From contig NZ_AUCQ01000007.1 of the NCBI RefSeq assembly GCF_000429845.1, positions 124,001 to 188,000 of the forward strand: a DNA stretch of 64,000 nt, read 5' to 3'. The translations under genes and the position numbers were made by a program. Positions 26,409 to 36,532 of the stretch are shown here, piece by piece. How positions within the stretch are numbered: the first letter of the stretch is position 1; the number at the start of each line of letters is the position of its first letter. The notes below the pieces were generated by a model. It was given only the letters and a program-made list of their open reading frames with translations, did no database searches and had not been told where the DNA came from. Origin of the DNA: Comamonas composti DSM 21721 (lineage in GTDB: Bacteria > Pseudomonadota > Gammaproteobacteria > Burkholderiales > Burkholderiaceae_C).

Positions 26409-27302
26409 ATGCACTTCGATCTCATAGACCTGCAGCTGTTTGCCCATGTGCTCGATGCGGGCAGCATCACGGGCGCGGCCGGGCGCTCGCACATGACGCT
26501 GGCCTCGGCCAGCGAGCGTATCCGCGCCATGGAGGACTCTCTGGGCTGCGCCCTGCTCACGCGCGGTGCACGCGGCGTGCAGCCCACGCCTGCCGGCCAT
26601 GCCCTGGGCCAGCATGCACGCGCCATGCTCTTGCAGATGCACAAGCTGCGCGGCGACATGGCCGACTACGGCGCGGGCCTGGCCGGCCATGTGCGCGTCT
26701 GCGGCAATACCTCGGCCGTGAGCCAGCACCTGCCGCCGGCTCTGGCCAGCTTTCTGCGCGACCACCCGCGCATTGCGCTGGAGCTTTGCGAATACAGCAG
26801 CGCCAATGTGCTCGAACGCCTGCGCCAAGGCCTTTGCGACATCGGCGTTGCCAGCGATGCCCTGGACGCCCGGGGGCTGCACATCACGCCCTGGCGCAGC
26901 GATGCACTGCAGGTCGTGCTCGCGCGCGGCCACCGGCTCGCACGGCGCGCAAGACTGCGGCTCGAGGATCTGCTGCACGAGGACTGGGTCGGCCTGCCAC
27001 GCGGCTCGGCGCTGCAAAGCCTGGTGCAGCAGCAGGCCAGACTGCTGGGCGCCGATCTGCGCTGGCGCGCCCAGCTTCAGCACCTGGACAGCATCTGTGA
27101 ATTCGTGGCCCAGGGCGTGGGCGTCGCCGTGGTGCCGGCCGCTGCGGCGGCCCGCCTCGCGCCGCTCCATGGCCTCAAGGCTCTTCCTCTGATCGACACC
27201 TGGGCCCAGCGCCAGTTGCTGCTGTGCACCGCCGATCCCCCCCAGCTTGCAGCCCATGCAGCCCAGTTGCTCACGCACCTGCAAGCCTGGGCAGATGTTT
27301 GA
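26409..27302 (+). CDS. LysR family transcriptional regulator
   Basis: A 297-residue regulator. The N-terminal winged helix-turn-helix (about residues 3-62) reads LIDLQLFAHVLDAGSITGAAGRSHMTLASASERIRAME. The effector-binding domain of two Rossmann-like lobes follows (about 90-295). It is divergent from the TauE-like transporter gene, a typical LysR layout, so it probably controls that gene in response to an unknown ligand. Confidence 0.9.
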   Translation: MHFDLIDLQLFAHVLDAGSITGAAGRSHMTLASASERIRAMEDSLGCALLTRGARGVQPTPAGHALGQHARAMLLQMHKLRGDMADYGAGLAGHVRVCGNTSAVSQHLPPALASFLRDHPRIALELCEYSSANVLERLRQGLCDIGVASDALDARGLHITPWRSDALQVVLARGHRLARRARLRLEDLLHEDWVGLPRGSALQSLVQQQARLLGADLRWRAQLQHLDSICEFVAQGVGVAVVPAAAAARLAPLHGLKALPLIDTWAQRQLLLCTADPPQLAAHAAQLLTHLQAWADV

Positions 27303-27324
27303 TCCGGCGTCGGGTCTGCGGCCT

Positions 27325-28746
27325 TCAGGCCGCCGCCTGGGTGGCCAGTTGACCGAGCCGGGCCAGCGCTTCGTCAAGCGCCGGAGTGAACGGATGGCCG
27401 AAGTTCAGCCGCAGGCAGTGCTCAAACCCTGGTGAAGCCGAGAACACGGCCCCGGGGGCCAGGCTGATGCGGTGCTCCAGGGCCTGGCGGTACAGGTGCT
27501 GGGTATTGCAGTTGCCCGGCAGCTGCAGCCAGGCGAAATACCCGCCCTCGGGACGCGTGGCCTGGGTTCCCGCAGGGAAATAGCGGGCAATCGCGGCCAG
27601 CATCTGATCGCGCTGCTGGAGCAAGGCCTGACGCAGGCGGCGCAAATGCTTGTCCAGGCCGCCGCTTTCCAGATAGTCGGCCAGGGCCAGTTGGACAGGC
27701 GCATTCGTGGCCAGTGTGGAGGTGAGCTTGTGCCTTGCCACCGCGCGTGCAAAGCGCCCTGCGGCCACCCAGCCTATGCGCCAGCCCGGTGCCAGGCATT
27801 TGGAAAACGAGGAGCAGTGCAGCACCCAGCCTTGGGTATCGAATGCCTTGGCAGGCGGCGGCCGCTGATCGCCGAAGTACAGCTCGCCGTAGACATCGTC
27901 CTCTATGAGCGGCAGCTCGTGACGCGTGACCAGCTCCACCAGCGCCTTCTTGCGCGCCACCGGCATCAGACTGCCCAGCGGATTCTGAAAACTGGTCATC
28001 AGCCACAGGGCCTGGGGCCTGTGCCGGACGATGGCAGCTTCGAGTGCGGCCAGATCCATGCCCTCGCCCGGATGGGTGGGGACTTCGATGGCCGACAAGC
28101 CCATGCGCTCCAGGGCCTGCAAGGCGCCATAGAAACACGGCGATTCGATCAGCACGGCCCCACCCGGGCGGGTGACTGCGGCCAGACTCAGGTTCAGCGC
28201 TTCAAGCGCGCCATTGGTGATCAGCAGGTCGGCCGGGGACAGCGCCAGTCCGTCGGCCAGATAACGGCGCGCAATCTGGCGCCTCAGGGCCGCGCTGCCC
28301 GGCGTGAGGTCATCGAACGTGCTGCGCGGATCGATATGGCGTGCGGCCTTGGCCAGGCATTGACCCAGGCGCTGCAGGGGAAAGAGCTGGGGAGAGGGAA
28401 AGGCCGAGCCCAGCGGGACGAGCTCGCGGTCCATGGCCGACTCCAGGACCTCGAACACGCGCTCGCTGACATCGACCACGGCAAAGCGCCGGTCCTCGGG
28501 TGTGGACGCTGCCGTGGGCTGGGGTGGACTGCTGCGGGGCTGGCGGACCACGAAATAGCCCGAGCGCTCGCGCGCGCGCACCAGGCCGCGCGCCTCAAGC
28601 AGGTAATAAGCCTGGAAAACCGTGGATGCGCTGATGCCGCGGCGGGCGCTGGTATGACGCACCGAAGGCAGCTTCTCGTCGGGCTGCAGGATGCCGGCCT
28701 TGATGGAGGCCTCGATATCGTCAGCCAGCTCCTGGTAGCGCGTCAT
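27325..28746 (-). CDS. MocR-type regulator (GntR HTH fused to aminotransferase domain)
   Basis: A 473-residue fusion. Residues about 1-70 are a GntR winged HTH (YQELADDIEASIKAGILQPDEKLPSVRHTSARRGIS). Residues about 95-470 are a fold-type I aminotransferase domain used as a PLP/ligand sensor, with the lysine in SSFSKCLAPGWRIGW. The start at 28746 (MTRYQELAD) is chosen over an upstream ATG because the HTH begins directly there. Target and ligand are not known. It shares the downstream direction with no gene; the LysR gene converges on it. Confidence 0.88.
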   Translation of the reverse strand: MTRYQELADDIEASIKAGILQPDEKLPSVRHTSARRGISASTVFQAYYLLEARGLVRARERSGYFVVRQPRSSPPQPTAASTPEDRRFAVVDVSERVFEVLESAMDRELVPLGSAFPSPQLFPLQRLGQCLAKAARHIDPRSTFDDLTPGSAALRRQIARRYLADGLALSPADLLITNGALEALNLSLAAVTRPGGAVLIESPCFYGALQALERMGLSAIEVPTHPGEGMDLAALEAAIVRHRPQALWLMTSFQNPLGSLMPVARKKALVELVTRHELPLIEDDVYGELYFGDQRPPPAKAFDTQGWVLHCSSFSKCLAPGWRIGWVAAGRFARAVARHKLTSTLATNAPVQLALADYLESGGLDKHLRRLRQALLQQRDQMLAAIARYFPAGTQATRPEGGYFAWLQLPGNCNTQHLYRQALEHRISLAPGAVFSASPGFEHCLRLNFGHPFTPALDEALARLGQLATQAAA

Positions 28747-28841
28747 GGAGGGGCGATTGTACAGAGCCGCCTTGAAGCGAGAGAGCCCACCCATGGGCTC
28801 CGTGCCTGGCTCGGCCAGTGCGGCTTTGGTTTTCGCCTCTC

Positions 28842-28855
28842 AGAGCGTGTTCACG
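28842..28855. repeat. Family A partial arm
   Basis: agagcgtgttcacg lies just downstream of the dsbB stop. It is the outer 14 bases of a family A arm without its partner. Confidence 0.5.
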
Positions 28856-28858
28856 CGC

Positions 28859-29356
28859 TCAGCGCTTGCCGCGCACCAGCAGCAGCAACAGGGCCAGGCT
28901 GAAGCCGGCGAAGCCCACAAAGGACCAGTTGGCGATCGAGCCGCCCAGAAGCGTCCAGTCCACGGCCAGGCAATCGCCCGAGCCCCGGAAGATCATGGGA
29001 ATGGAGCGGCTGATCGGGTAGTTCTCGATCATGCCGTAGAAGTCGCGCCCACAGGTCGCGAACTCGGGCGGAAACCATTGCAGCCAGCTTTGGCGCGCCG
29101 CCACAAAGGCGCCGAAGCCGCTCATCAGCAGCGCCGGCACGCTCCAGCCCAGAACCCAGCCCCTGCTGCCGCGCAGGCTGGCCAAGGCTGCAAACACGGC
29201 CACGCCTATGAGCGCATAGCGCTGCACGATGCACATGGGACAGGGCTCAAGCCCCACCACATGCTGCAGATACATGCCAAAGGCCAACATGGCCACGCAG
29301 GCCAGGAAGATCAGTGCCGTGATACGTCTAGGCGTCTTGTCAAACCAATCGAACAT
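28859..29356 (-). CDS. dsbB: Disulfide bond formation protein B
   Basis: A 165-residue inner-membrane protein with four helices. It reoxidises DsbA and passes electrons to quinone. The first redox pair is Cys39/Cys42 in LEPCPMCIVQR; the second is Cys102/Cys129 (FATCGRDF and GSGDCLAVD), so all four catalytic cysteines are present. Length is typical. No dsbA is nearby. A family A arm follows the stop. Confidence 0.94.
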   Translation of the reverse strand: MFDWFDKTPRRITALIFLACVAMLAFGMYLQHVVGLEPCPMCIVQRYALIGVAVFAALASLRGSRGWVLGWSVPALLMSGFGAFVAARQSWLQWFPPEFATCGRDFYGMIENYPISRSIPMIFRGSGDCLAVDWTLLGGSIANWSFVGFAGFSLALLLLLVRGKR

Positions 29357-29424
29357 TCTTGCCTTCTCTCATCCGTTAAATAAAAAGTGGCAGGCTCAGC
29401 GCCTTCCGGCACCCAGCCCGCCTC

Positions 29425-29441
29425 AGAACGTGAACACGTTC
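29425..29441. repeat. Family A-like palindrome
   Basis: agaacgtgaacacgttc is an almost perfect short palindrome built from the outer part of a family A arm in both orientations. It lies between the cysA 3' end and dsbB. Confidence 0.45.
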
Positions 29442-29467
29442 CCGGATGCGAAAGCCATGGCGCCGCC

Positions 29468-30595
29468 TCAAATACCCGCGGCCTCATCCAGAAAGACTTT
29501 GGCCCGGCGCGGAGTCACGACCAAGGTTTCTCCCTCGCGCAAGCCCAGATCCTGGAACTGCCGCGCCGGAATATGCGCCTCGATCACATTGCCATGCTCG
29601 GCATTGTCCGTGCTTTCGGTGCTCTCCGATGGAATAAGTTCCAGCCGCGCCACGGGCCCTACGACGAGAGCGCGCGCCAACTGCACCACGATGCCCGTGG
29701 GCCTGCCCTGGGCATCGAGATTCTGTCCGGGCGAGTAGCGCTCGACCTCCAGATCGTGCGGGCGCACATAGGCAAATGCCTGCCTGTCCTGGACGTTGCC
29801 CGCATCCTGGCTGTCCAGCTGCATGCCGTCGTCCAGATAGACCCGGCCATTGCTGGCCCGGCCCTTGAACAGGTTGACATCACCGAGAAAGCCATAGACA
29901 AAAGGCGTGGCCGGGCTCTCCCAGACCTGCTGGGGCGTGCCCTCCTGCTCGATGCGGCCCTGATTGATGACCACCACGCGGTCGGCCACCTCCAGCGCCT
30001 CTTCCTGGTCATGGGTGACGAAGATCGAGGTCACATGCAATTCATCGTGCAAATGACGCAGCCAGCGCCTGAGCTCTTTTCTGACCTTGGCGTCGAGCGC
30101 GCCGAAGGGCTCGTCCAGCAACAGGACCTTGGGCTCCACGGCCAGGGCCCGCGCCAAGGCGATGCGCTGGCGCTGCCCGCCCGAGAGCTGGGAGGGGAAG
30201 CGATCGGCAATCCAGTCCAGCTGCACGAGCTTCAACAGGCTCATGACTTTCTCGCGGATCTGGGCTTCGCTGGGCCGCTGGCTTCGCGGCCTCACCCTCA
30301 GACCGAAAGCCACGTTCTCGAAAACCGTCATATGCCTGAACAGCGCATAGTGCTGGAACACAAAGCCCACGTTGCGATCGCGCACGTGGACATCGGTGGT
30401 GTCGGCGCCGCTGAAGTGGATGCTGCCCACATCGGGCGTCTCCAGCCCCGCGATGATGCGCAGCAGCGTGGTCTTGCCGCAGCCCGAAGGGCCCAGCAGC
30501 GCAATGAGTTCGCCCGACTTGATGTCCAGGCTCACATCACGCAAGGCCTGGAAATTGCCGAACTGCTTGTTGACGTTGCGTATTTCAATGCTCAT
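29468..30595 (-). CDS. cysA: Sulfate/thiosulfate ABC transporter ATP-binding protein
   Basis: A 375-residue ATPase. Walker A is GPSGCGKTT (about residues 35-43), the signature motif is [15 protein letters not shown], Walker B is [12 protein letters not shown] and the switch His lies in [11 protein letters not shown]-terminal TOBE/OB regulatory domain (about 240-375) follows. It is the last gene of an sbp-cysT-cysW-cysA unit, separated by 107 bp from cysW. It powers sulfate import for cysteine synthesis, which fits with cysE elsewhere in the window. Confidence 0.95.
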   Translation of the reverse strand: MSIEIRNVNKQFGNFQALRDVSLDIKSGELIALLGPSGCGKTTLLRIIAGLETPDVGSIHFSGADTTDVHVRDRNVGFVFQHYALFRHMTVFENVAFGLRVRPRSQRPSEAQIREKVMSLLKLVQLDWIADRFPSQLSGGQRQRIALARALAVEPKVLLLDEPFGALDAKVRKELRRWLRHLHDELHVTSIFVTHDQEEALEVADRVVVINQGRIEQEGTPQQVWESPATPFVYGFLGDVNLFKGRASNGRVYLDDGMQLDSQDAGNVQDRQAFAYVRPHDLEVERYSPGQNLDAQGRPTGIVVQLARALVVGPVARLELIPSESTESTDNAEHGNVIEAHIPARQFQDLGLREGETLVVTPRRAKVFLDEAAGI

Positions 30596-30702
30596 GGTGT
30601 TGCTCTTATCTCAATAGGACCTGCGCAGACAAAGAGTGGGCGCGGCCTGTGTCCAGGGACAGGCCGCCCGCCTCAGCCGCATCTGCGCCTGCCGTAATCC
30701 AT

Positions 30703-31731
30703 TCAGGCCGGTGACACGGCGGGCTGGGGCGCCTGCCCCGGCCTTTCGGGCGGCAGCGCGGCCGCAGCACGCGCCAGTTGTTCGACCCGCCATTCGGCAA
30801 CCGACTTGATGACCAGGGTGATCAGGGCCAGCAGGGCCAGCAGCGAGGCCACGGCAAACGCCGCAACGGCCTGGTAGTCGGCATTCAAGACCTCCACATG
30901 CAAGGGAATGGTGTTGGTCTGGCCACGGATATGCCCCGAAACCACGGACACCGCACCGAACTCGCCCATGGCGCGGGCATTGCACAGGATCACGCCGTAG
31001 ACCAGACCCCATTTGATATTGGGCAGCGTGACCTTGAAGAAGGTCTGCCAGCCCGAGGCACCGAGCACGATCGCGGCCTGCTCCTCATCGCTGCCCTGGG
31101 CCTGCATCAGCGGAATCAGCTCTCTGGCCACGAACGGAAAGGTCACGAACACGGTGGCCAGCACAATGCCGGGCACGGCGAAGATGATCTTGATGTCGTG
31201 CTCGGACAGCCAGGGGCCGAACCAGCCCTGGGCTCCGAACACCAGCACATACATCAGGCCCGCGACCACGGGCGAGATCGAGAACGGCAGATCGATCAGG
31301 GTCGTCAAAAACGCCTTTCCCTTGAACTCGTACTTGGCAATGCACCAGGCCGCAGCCACGCCGAACACCAGGTTCAGCGGCACCGAGATCAGGGCCGTGA
31401 GCAAGGTCAGCTTGATGGCCGAGATCGCATCGGGCTCGCCCAGCGCCGAGGCATACGCCTCCCAGCCCTTGCGCAGGGCTTCGGAGAAGACCGCGAACAA
31501 GGGAAGAATCAGAAACAGGCCGATGAAGACCAGCGCAACCGTCGTCAGCACCCAGCGCATCCAGCGCGGCTCGGTCGTCGCAAGCTTTGCGGGCCTGGCA
31601 TTTCTGGGGGCCGTGATCCGGTACCAGACCACGAGCAGCACCAGGCCAAGCACCAGCACGATCAGCAGCTCGGCCCAGATGGGCGGCAGGGCCGGAAAAA
31701 TCTGCAGCAGCAGTTCGCCTAGTTTTTGCAT
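30703..31731 (-). CDS. cysW: Sulfate ABC transporter permease CysW
   Basis: A 342-residue permease. The CysW core has [19 protein letters not shown] and the EAA-type loop [26 protein letters not shown], which contacts CysA. Relative to E. coli CysW it has an extra N-terminal hydrophobic helix (about residues 15-37) before the conserved core and a Pro/Ala-rich C-terminal tail. Its ATG overlaps the cysT stop by one base (taATG), implying coupled translation. Confidence 0.94.
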   Translation of the reverse strand: MQKLGELLLQIFPALPPIWAELLIVLVLGLVLLVVWYRITAPRNARPAKLATTEPRWMRWVLTTVALVFIGLFLILPLFAVFSEALRKGWEAYASALGEPDAISAIKLTLLTALISVPLNLVFGVAAAWCIAKYEFKGKAFLTTLIDLPFSISPVVAGLMYVLVFGAQGWFGPWLSEHDIKIIFAVPGIVLATVFVTFPFVARELIPLMQAQGSDEEQAAIVLGASGWQTFFKVTLPNIKWGLVYGVILCNARAMGEFGAVSVVSGHIRGQTNTIPLHVEVLNADYQAVAAFAVASLLALLALITLVIKSVAEWRVEQLARAAAALPPERPGQAPQPAVSPA

Positions 31732-32630
31732 TAGCGTCCTCCCACCGCTTTGCGCTGCCAGGCCTGCAGTGCATTGATGATCAGCAACAGCACGAACGAG
31801 ATCAGCAGCATGACGACGGCGACGGCCGTGGCGCCAGCGAGATCGTGCTGGTCGAGCTTGGCCATGATGATGAAGGGGGTGATCTCGGAAACCATGGGGA
31901 TATTGCCCGCAATGAAGATCACCGAGCCGTATTCGCCCACGGCGCGCGCAAAGGCCATCGCAAAGCCCGTGAGCAGGGCCGGGCCGATGTGCGGCAGGAT
32001 GACCTTGAAGAAGATCTGCCAGCGCGAGGCGCCAAGACTGGTCGCGGCCTCTTCCAGCTCCTTCTCGAAGTCCTCGAGCACGGGCTGCACGGTGCGCACC
32101 ACGAACGGCAGGCCAATGAAGATCAGGGCAATCACAATGCCGTTCGGGCTGTATGCGACCTGGATCCCGAGCACCTCGAGATACTGGCCCAGCAGGCCGT
32201 TGCCCGCATAAAGCGCCGTCAGGGAAATGCCGGCCACGGCCGTGGGCAGCGCAAACGGCAGGTCCACCAGCGCATCGACCACCTTCTTGCCGGGAAACTG
32301 GTAGCGCACCAGCACCCAGGCGATCAGCATGCCGAACACCAGGTTCACACAGGCCGCCACGAAGGACGCTCCGAAGGACAGCTTGTAGGAGGCCACGACG
32401 GCCGGAGCCGAGACCGCATTCCAGAACTGCTCCCAGCTCAGCGACAGCGGCTTGAGAACCAGCGCCACCAGCGGTATGAGCACGATGATGCTCAGATAGA
32501 AAATGGTGTAGCCCAAGGTCAGACCAAAGCCCGGCAAGACCGGGCCCGCCCGCCGGCGACCTCTTGCAGGGCCTGGCGCGGGCGCCGGCCCTGCAGTTCT
32601 TGAGCTGTCGGAAACAGTGGCTAAGCCCAT
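31731..32630 (-). CDS. cysT: Sulfate ABC transporter permease CysT
   Basis: A 299-residue permease. It has six helices, the segment [24 protein letters not shown] and the EAA loop [27 protein letters not shown]. The N-terminus carries a 30-residue Pro/Arg/Gly-rich extension before the first helix. It pairs with CysW to form the channel and is translationally coupled to it. The binding-protein gene sbp lies 56 bp upstream. Confidence 0.94.
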   Translation of the reverse strand: MGLATVSDSSRTAGPAPAPGPARGRRRAGPVLPGFGLTLGYTIFYLSIIVLIPLVALVLKPLSLSWEQFWNAVSAPAVVASYKLSFGASFVAACVNLVFGMLIAWVLVRYQFPGKKVVDALVDLPFALPTAVAGISLTALYAGNGLLGQYLEVLGIQVAYSPNGIVIALIFIGLPFVVRTVQPVLEDFEKELEEAATSLGASRWQIFFKVILPHIGPALLTGFAMAFARAVGEYGSVIFIAGNIPMVSEITPFIIMAKLDQHDLAGATAVAVVMLLISFVLLLIINALQAWQRKAVGGR

Positions 32631-32686
32631 GCGTAAATTCCTGTCAGCCAGTAAAAAATCAGCGTGATGCCTTCAGACCGCAGGCC

Positions 32687-33688
32687 TTATTTGCCGGACG
32701 TGTAGATCTTGTCGAACTGGCCACCATCGTTGAAGTGCACTTTCTGCGCCTCGGTCAGCGAGCCAAAGTACTTGCCCACGGTGAACTGCTTGACTGGCTT
32801 GAACAGGTCTGCGTACTTCTTGAGCACGGCTTCCGAGCGGGGTCGTATGGCGTGCTTGGCCGCGATCTCCTGGGCCTCATCCGAGTACAGGTAGTCGAGA
32901 TAGGCCTTGGCCAGTTCGGCCGAGCCCTTCTTGGCCACGGTGCGCTCGACCACGGCCACGGGATTTTCCGCAGTAATGCTTACCGAGGGATAGACCGCAT
33001 CCACCTTGCCCTTGCCGAATTCGCGCTCCACGGACACCACTTCGGACTCGAAGGTGATCAGCACATCGCCGATATTGCGCTGCAAAAAGGCTGCCGTGGC
33101 ATCGCGCCCGCCCTTGGCCAGCACGGGCACGTTCTTGTAGAGCTGGCCCACGAACTCTGCGGCCTGGGCATCGCTGCCGCCTTTCTCGCGCACCGAGCCC
33201 CAGGCGGCCAGATAGGCATAGCGGCCATTGCCGCCGGTCTTGGGATTGACCACCACGACCTTGACGTCGGGACGGATCAAGTCGTTCCAGTCCTTGATGT
33301 TCTTGGGATTGCCGTTGCGCACCAGGAACAGCATGGTCGAGGTCGTGGGCGAGGCATCGTGAGGGAATTTCTTGCTCCAGTCCTTGGCCACCACGCCGTT
33401 GTCGGCCAGGAACTGGACATCGGTCGTGGTGTTGAAGGTCACCACATCGGCCGCGAGGCCGTCGTTGACCGCACGGGCCTGGGCGCTGGAGCCTGCGTGC
33501 GACTGGTCCACCTTGACATCCACGCCCTTGGTCTTTTTGTAGTGCGCGATGAAGGCCGTGTTGTAGTCCTTGTAGAACTCGCGCGCCACGTCATACGAGA
33601 CATTGAGCAGCTGGTTCTGAGCCGACACGGCACCGGCCGCAGCCAAGGCAATCCCTGCCAACAAGGTTTTGAGCTTTGCAGAATGCAT
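32687..33688 (-). CDS. sbp: Periplasmic sulfate-binding protein
   Basis: A 333-residue binding protein with signal peptide at residues 1-23 (ends VSAQ). The mature protein starts NQLLNVSYDVAREFYKDYN, and has the sulfate-site segments QSHAGSSAQARAV and KTGGNGRYAYLAAWG. It delivers sulfate to CysT/CysW/CysA and is the first gene of that unit. Sulfate rather than thiosulfate is inferred from similarity to Sbp. Confidence 0.93.
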   Translation of the reverse strand: MHSAKLKTLLAGIALAAAGAVSAQNQLLNVSYDVAREFYKDYNTAFIAHYKKTKGVDVKVDQSHAGSSAQARAVNDGLAADVVTFNTTTDVQFLADNGVVAKDWSKKFPHDASPTTSTMLFLVRNGNPKNIKDWNDLIRPDVKVVVVNPKTGGNGRYAYLAAWGSVREKGGSDAQAAEFVGQLYKNVPVLAKGGRDATAAFLQRNIGDVLITFESEVVSVEREFGKGKVDAVYPSVSITAENPVAVVERTVAKKGSAELAKAYLDYLYSDEAQEIAAKHAIRPRSEAVLKKYADLFKPVKQFTVGKYFGSLTEAQKVHFNDGGQFDKIYTSGK

Positions 33689-33719
33689 GGTTCCCCGCCT
33701 TTTACAAAAGGTATTTCAC

Positions 33720-33800
33720 AGACGGTTGCATTGTGCGTATGCAGCTTTAAAGCTCAAACGAATATATTTTTGTTTGTTAATCAGATAAAGGCATAAAGAA
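33720..33800 (-). promoter_or_regulatory. AT-rich leader of the sulfate operon, possible CysB/Cbl region
   Basis: Upstream of sbp, the stretch around 33758-33780 is unusually AT-rich for this genome. It contains an imperfect palindrome, caaacgaat..tttttgtttg. Sulfate operons in this group are normally activated by LysR proteins of the CysB/Cbl type, which bind such AT-rich sites. No clear -35/-10 pair could be fixed. Confidence 0.35.
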
Positions 33801-33832
33801 ACCCAGCCAGGACTCGCCGCCCCCGAGGTGCA

Positions 33833-34456
33833 TCACCAGCTCAGCACCGTGCCCGCAGGCTTGAGCCCGGCCTCGGCCCTGGCGCGCTCGCTCTTTCCTG
33901 GGCCAGCGGCTGGGGTGGCCTCCCATGCGCTCTCTTGCAGCAGCGACTGCAGCAGCGCAAGGCCCAGGGGCCAGGGGCCGAAGCCCGCCTCCACGTTCAC
34001 ATGGCCGGCGTTCTGCAGGCGCACAAGCTCACTGCCCCAGGCCCGGGCAAAGGCACCCGCACGGCGTATGGGGCAAAAGGGATCATTGCTGCTGGCCACG
34101 AGCACGCTGCGATAGGGCAAGGGCGCATAAGGCACGGGCGCGAAGTCGCTGAGCTGCGCCCGGCGCTCGGGATCGGCAGGGGCCACCAGCAAGGCACCCT
34201 GGACCCGCGCACAGGCCTCGGCGCCCAAATGCACGGCCGTGATGCATCCCAGGCTGTGGGCGACCAGCACCACACGCCCGGGCCTGGAGAGAATGGTTTT
34301 TTCCAGAGCCTGGACCCAGTCACTGCGGCGCGGCACGAACCAGTCGTCCTGCTCCACTCGCTCGGCCCCGGCCAGTTGTTCAGCCCACAGACTTTGCCAA
34401 TGATCGGGGCCTGAGTTGCGCCAGCCAGGCACGATGACGATTCGGGTAGAGGACAT
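33833..34456 (-). CDS. RBBP9/YdeN family serine hydrolase
   Basis: A 207-residue alpha/beta hydrolase. The family opening VIVPGWRNSGPDHWQSLW is present. The nucleophile Ser lies in LVAHSLGC, and the His in NAGHVNVEAGFGPWP, so the catalytic triad seems complete. The start at 34456 (MSSTRIVIVPGW) gives normal length; a longer form from 34498 has no support. Substrate unknown. It is downstream of sbp's promoter on the same strand as a neighbouring LysR gene. Confidence 0.85.
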   Translation of the reverse strand: MSSTRIVIVPGWRNSGPDHWQSLWAEQLAGAERVEQDDWFVPRRSDWVQALEKTILSRPGRVVLVAHSLGCITAVHLGAEACARVQGALLVAPADPERRAQLSDFAPVPYAPLPYRSVLVASSNDPFCPIRRAGAFARAWGSELVRLQNAGHVNVEAGFGPWPLGLALLQSLLQESAWEATPAAGPGKSERARAEAGLKPAGTVLSW

Positions 34457-34552
34457 GGGGGCTTTCCTTTGCAACAGCCTCGCAGCTGGTTGATACAAGG
34501 CCGCATTGTGAAGAGCAGTCCCGCCAATCCCAACGAATGATTTGTTGTTTTC

Positions 34553-35515
34553 TTATGGGGTCGCCTGCTGCGGCCCCGGCCCCGGCGCTGTGAGCTCGGG
34601 CTCGGGCTGCGCAATCGCGTTGCGCCCGGGCATGACTTCGCTCAGAAAGTCGAGAAAGTGCCGCACGGCAGGTGCCAGTCCACGGCGCGAAGGAAACACC
34701 GCATGCACGATGCCCGGAGGGGGTGCCCAGTCGGGCAGCAAATGCACCAGGCGACCCTCGGTGAGCTCCTCGTGGCACATGTAGTCGGGCATCCAGCACA
34801 TGCCGCTGCCCGCCAGGGCCGCAAACTTCAGCGTGAGCAAATCATCGGCCACATAGCGCGGCTGCAGTTGCAGCCGGTGCTCCTGCCCTTCAGGCCCCTG
34901 GAGCAGCAGGGTGTACTGCCCGTCCACGGCCGACATGGCCATGCTGTCCAGGTGCTGCAGGTCGGCCAAAGTGGCAGGCGTTCCCTGGCGCTCCAGCAGC
35001 CCCGGACTGGCAACCAGGATCTGGCGGGAGCGATCAAGCCGCTTGACCACCATGGAGCCGCTGTCGTCCAGGCTGGCCCGCACCCGCAAGGCCACATCGA
35101 CGCCCTCTTCCACAAGATTCACGGAGCGGTTGCTGACCTGCATCTCCACATGGACCAGGGGGCAGCGGTGCAGGAACTCGGGCATGAGCTCGCCGAGCAC
35201 GGTCTGGGCCAGCGTGACAGGGCAGCTCACACGGATCGTGCCGCGCGGCTCGGTCTGGACTTCGGCCACCGCATCGGCAGCGGCCAGTGCGGCATCGCGC
35301 ATGACCTGACAATGGCGCAGATACGCCTCGCCGGCCTGGGTCAGCGAGAGCTTGCGCGTGGTGCGCTGCATCAGGCGCACGCCCAGGCGGTTTTCAAGCT
35401 CGGCCACGCGCCGCGAAAGGCGCGACTTGGGTATGCCCAGGGTCCGTCCGGCTGCGGCAAAGCCCCCGCGCTCCACCACCTCCGCAAAGTACAGCATGTC
35501 GTTGAGATCCTGCAT
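34553..35515 (-). CDS. LysR family transcriptional regulator
   Basis: A 320-residue regulator. The HTH (residues about 1-60) reads LNDMLYFAEVVERGGFAAAGRTLGIPKSRLSRRVAELE, of the AaeR/DsdC-like type that often regulates oxidoreductases. The effector domain follows, then a Pro-rich tail. The start at 35515 (MQDLNDML) puts the HTH at the N-terminus. It is divergent from azoR, with a 330-bp shared control region, and probably regulates it. Confidence 0.9.
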   Translation of the reverse strand: MQDLNDMLYFAEVVERGGFAAAGRTLGIPKSRLSRRVAELENRLGVRLMQRTTRKLSLTQAGEAYLRHCQVMRDAALAAADAVAEVQTEPRGTIRVSCPVTLAQTVLGELMPEFLHRCPLVHVEMQVSNRSVNLVEEGVDVALRVRASLDDSGSMVVKRLDRSRQILVASPGLLERQGTPATLADLQHLDSMAMSAVDGQYTLLLQGPEGQEHRLQLQPRYVADDLLTLKFAALAGSGMCWMPDYMCHEELTEGRLVHLLPDWAPPPGIVHAVFPSRRGLAPAVRHFLDFLSEVMPGRNAIAQPEPELTAPGPGPQQATP

Positions 35516-35845
35516 CCAGATGCCCATTCAAGAATCGGTTGGTCCGGCTTTCGCGATCACAGGCGCAGGCCCGGCCTCATGCAATGCATGAGGCGACTCA
35601 CCTGCATCGGATGCCCAGGCCGAAAGTCGTGCGCTGGAGCTCTCAAAACCAGGCTCCAGCTTCAAAACACTAGATTAACAACAAAATCAGGACAATCCAT
35701 CGCATTTCAGACGACTAATCATGATTCCGTTCAGAATTCATAATCGATCCCCATGCTGAAAACCCGGCGCCGTGCCGGGTCCAGCCCGCAGGCCCGGATC
35801 ATCCGGCCTGGCGATTGCATATTCCAAGTTTCAAAGGTGTTTTTC
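35516..35845. promoter_or_regulatory. Shared control region of LysR gene and azoR
   Basis: A 330-bp divergent intergenic region without genes. Around 35640-35750 the sequence is AT-richer, and it includes attccgttcagaattcata, which has the T-N11-A spacing of LysR operators. Promoter elements were not fixed. Confidence 0.35.
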
Positions 35846-36475
35846 ATGCAAGTGCTGCACATAGATTCCTCGATCACCGGAGCAGCTTCGGTGTCCCGCC
35901 AACTCACCGCGCACATCGTGGACAGCCTCAAACAGGCCCATCCCGATGCCAGGATCGACTATTTGGACCTGGCGGTGAACGCTCCCGAGCACCTGAGCGC
36001 CGAGGCCCTGGGCTTTCGCACGGGCCAGGCCGCCCGCACCGAAGGCGAGCGCCGCCAGAATGCGATCTCCGAAGCTCTGGTCAGCCAGTTCCTGGCAGCC
36101 GATGTGGTCGTGGTCGGGGCGCCGTTCTACAACTTCACCATTCCAAGCCAACTCAAGGCCTGGCTGGACCGCGTGGCCCAGGCCGGCCGCACCTTTCGCT
36201 ATACGGCCAGCGGCCCCGAAGGCCTGGCCAAGGGCAAGAAGGTGATTGTGGTCTCCTCGCGCGGCGGCATGTACTCCAATAGTGACGTCGGCCAGGCGCT
36301 CGAGCATCAGGAAAGCTATCTCAAGACCATGTTCGGCTTCATGGGCGTGACCGATGTCAGCATCGTCCGCGCCGAAGGCCTGGCCCTCGGAGAGCAAGCC
36401 AGGGCCCAGGCGCTGAACGCGGCCAGGGCCGACATAGAGAGCCTGGAGCTCAAGGCGGCCGAGCTTGCAGCCTGA
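35846..36475 (+). CDS. azoR: FMN-dependent NADH-azoreductase AzoR
   Basis: A 209-residue flavodoxin-fold enzyme that reduces azo bonds and quinones with NADH and FMN. The FMN phosphate loop is [15 protein letters not shown] (about residues 6-20). [21 protein letters not shown] and SSRGGMYS are conserved family segments. The start at 35846 gives the normal length. It is divergent from a LysR gene, a common arrangement for quinone- or oxidative-stress-induced reductases. Confidence 0.93.
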   Translation: MQVLHIDSSITGAASVSRQLTAHIVDSLKQAHPDARIDYLDLAVNAPEHLSAEALGFRTGQAARTEGERRQNAISEALVSQFLAADVVVVGAPFYNFTIPSQLKAWLDRVAQAGRTFRYTASGPEGLAKGKKVIVVSSRGGMYSNSDVGQALEHQESYLKTMFGFMGVTDVSIVRAEGLALGEQARAQALNAARADIESLELKAAELAA

Positions 36476-36532
36476 TCGCCTGTGAAGACGCTGCGCAGCT
36501 GAGCCGGGCTTTGGAGCAGCGGATTTACGCTC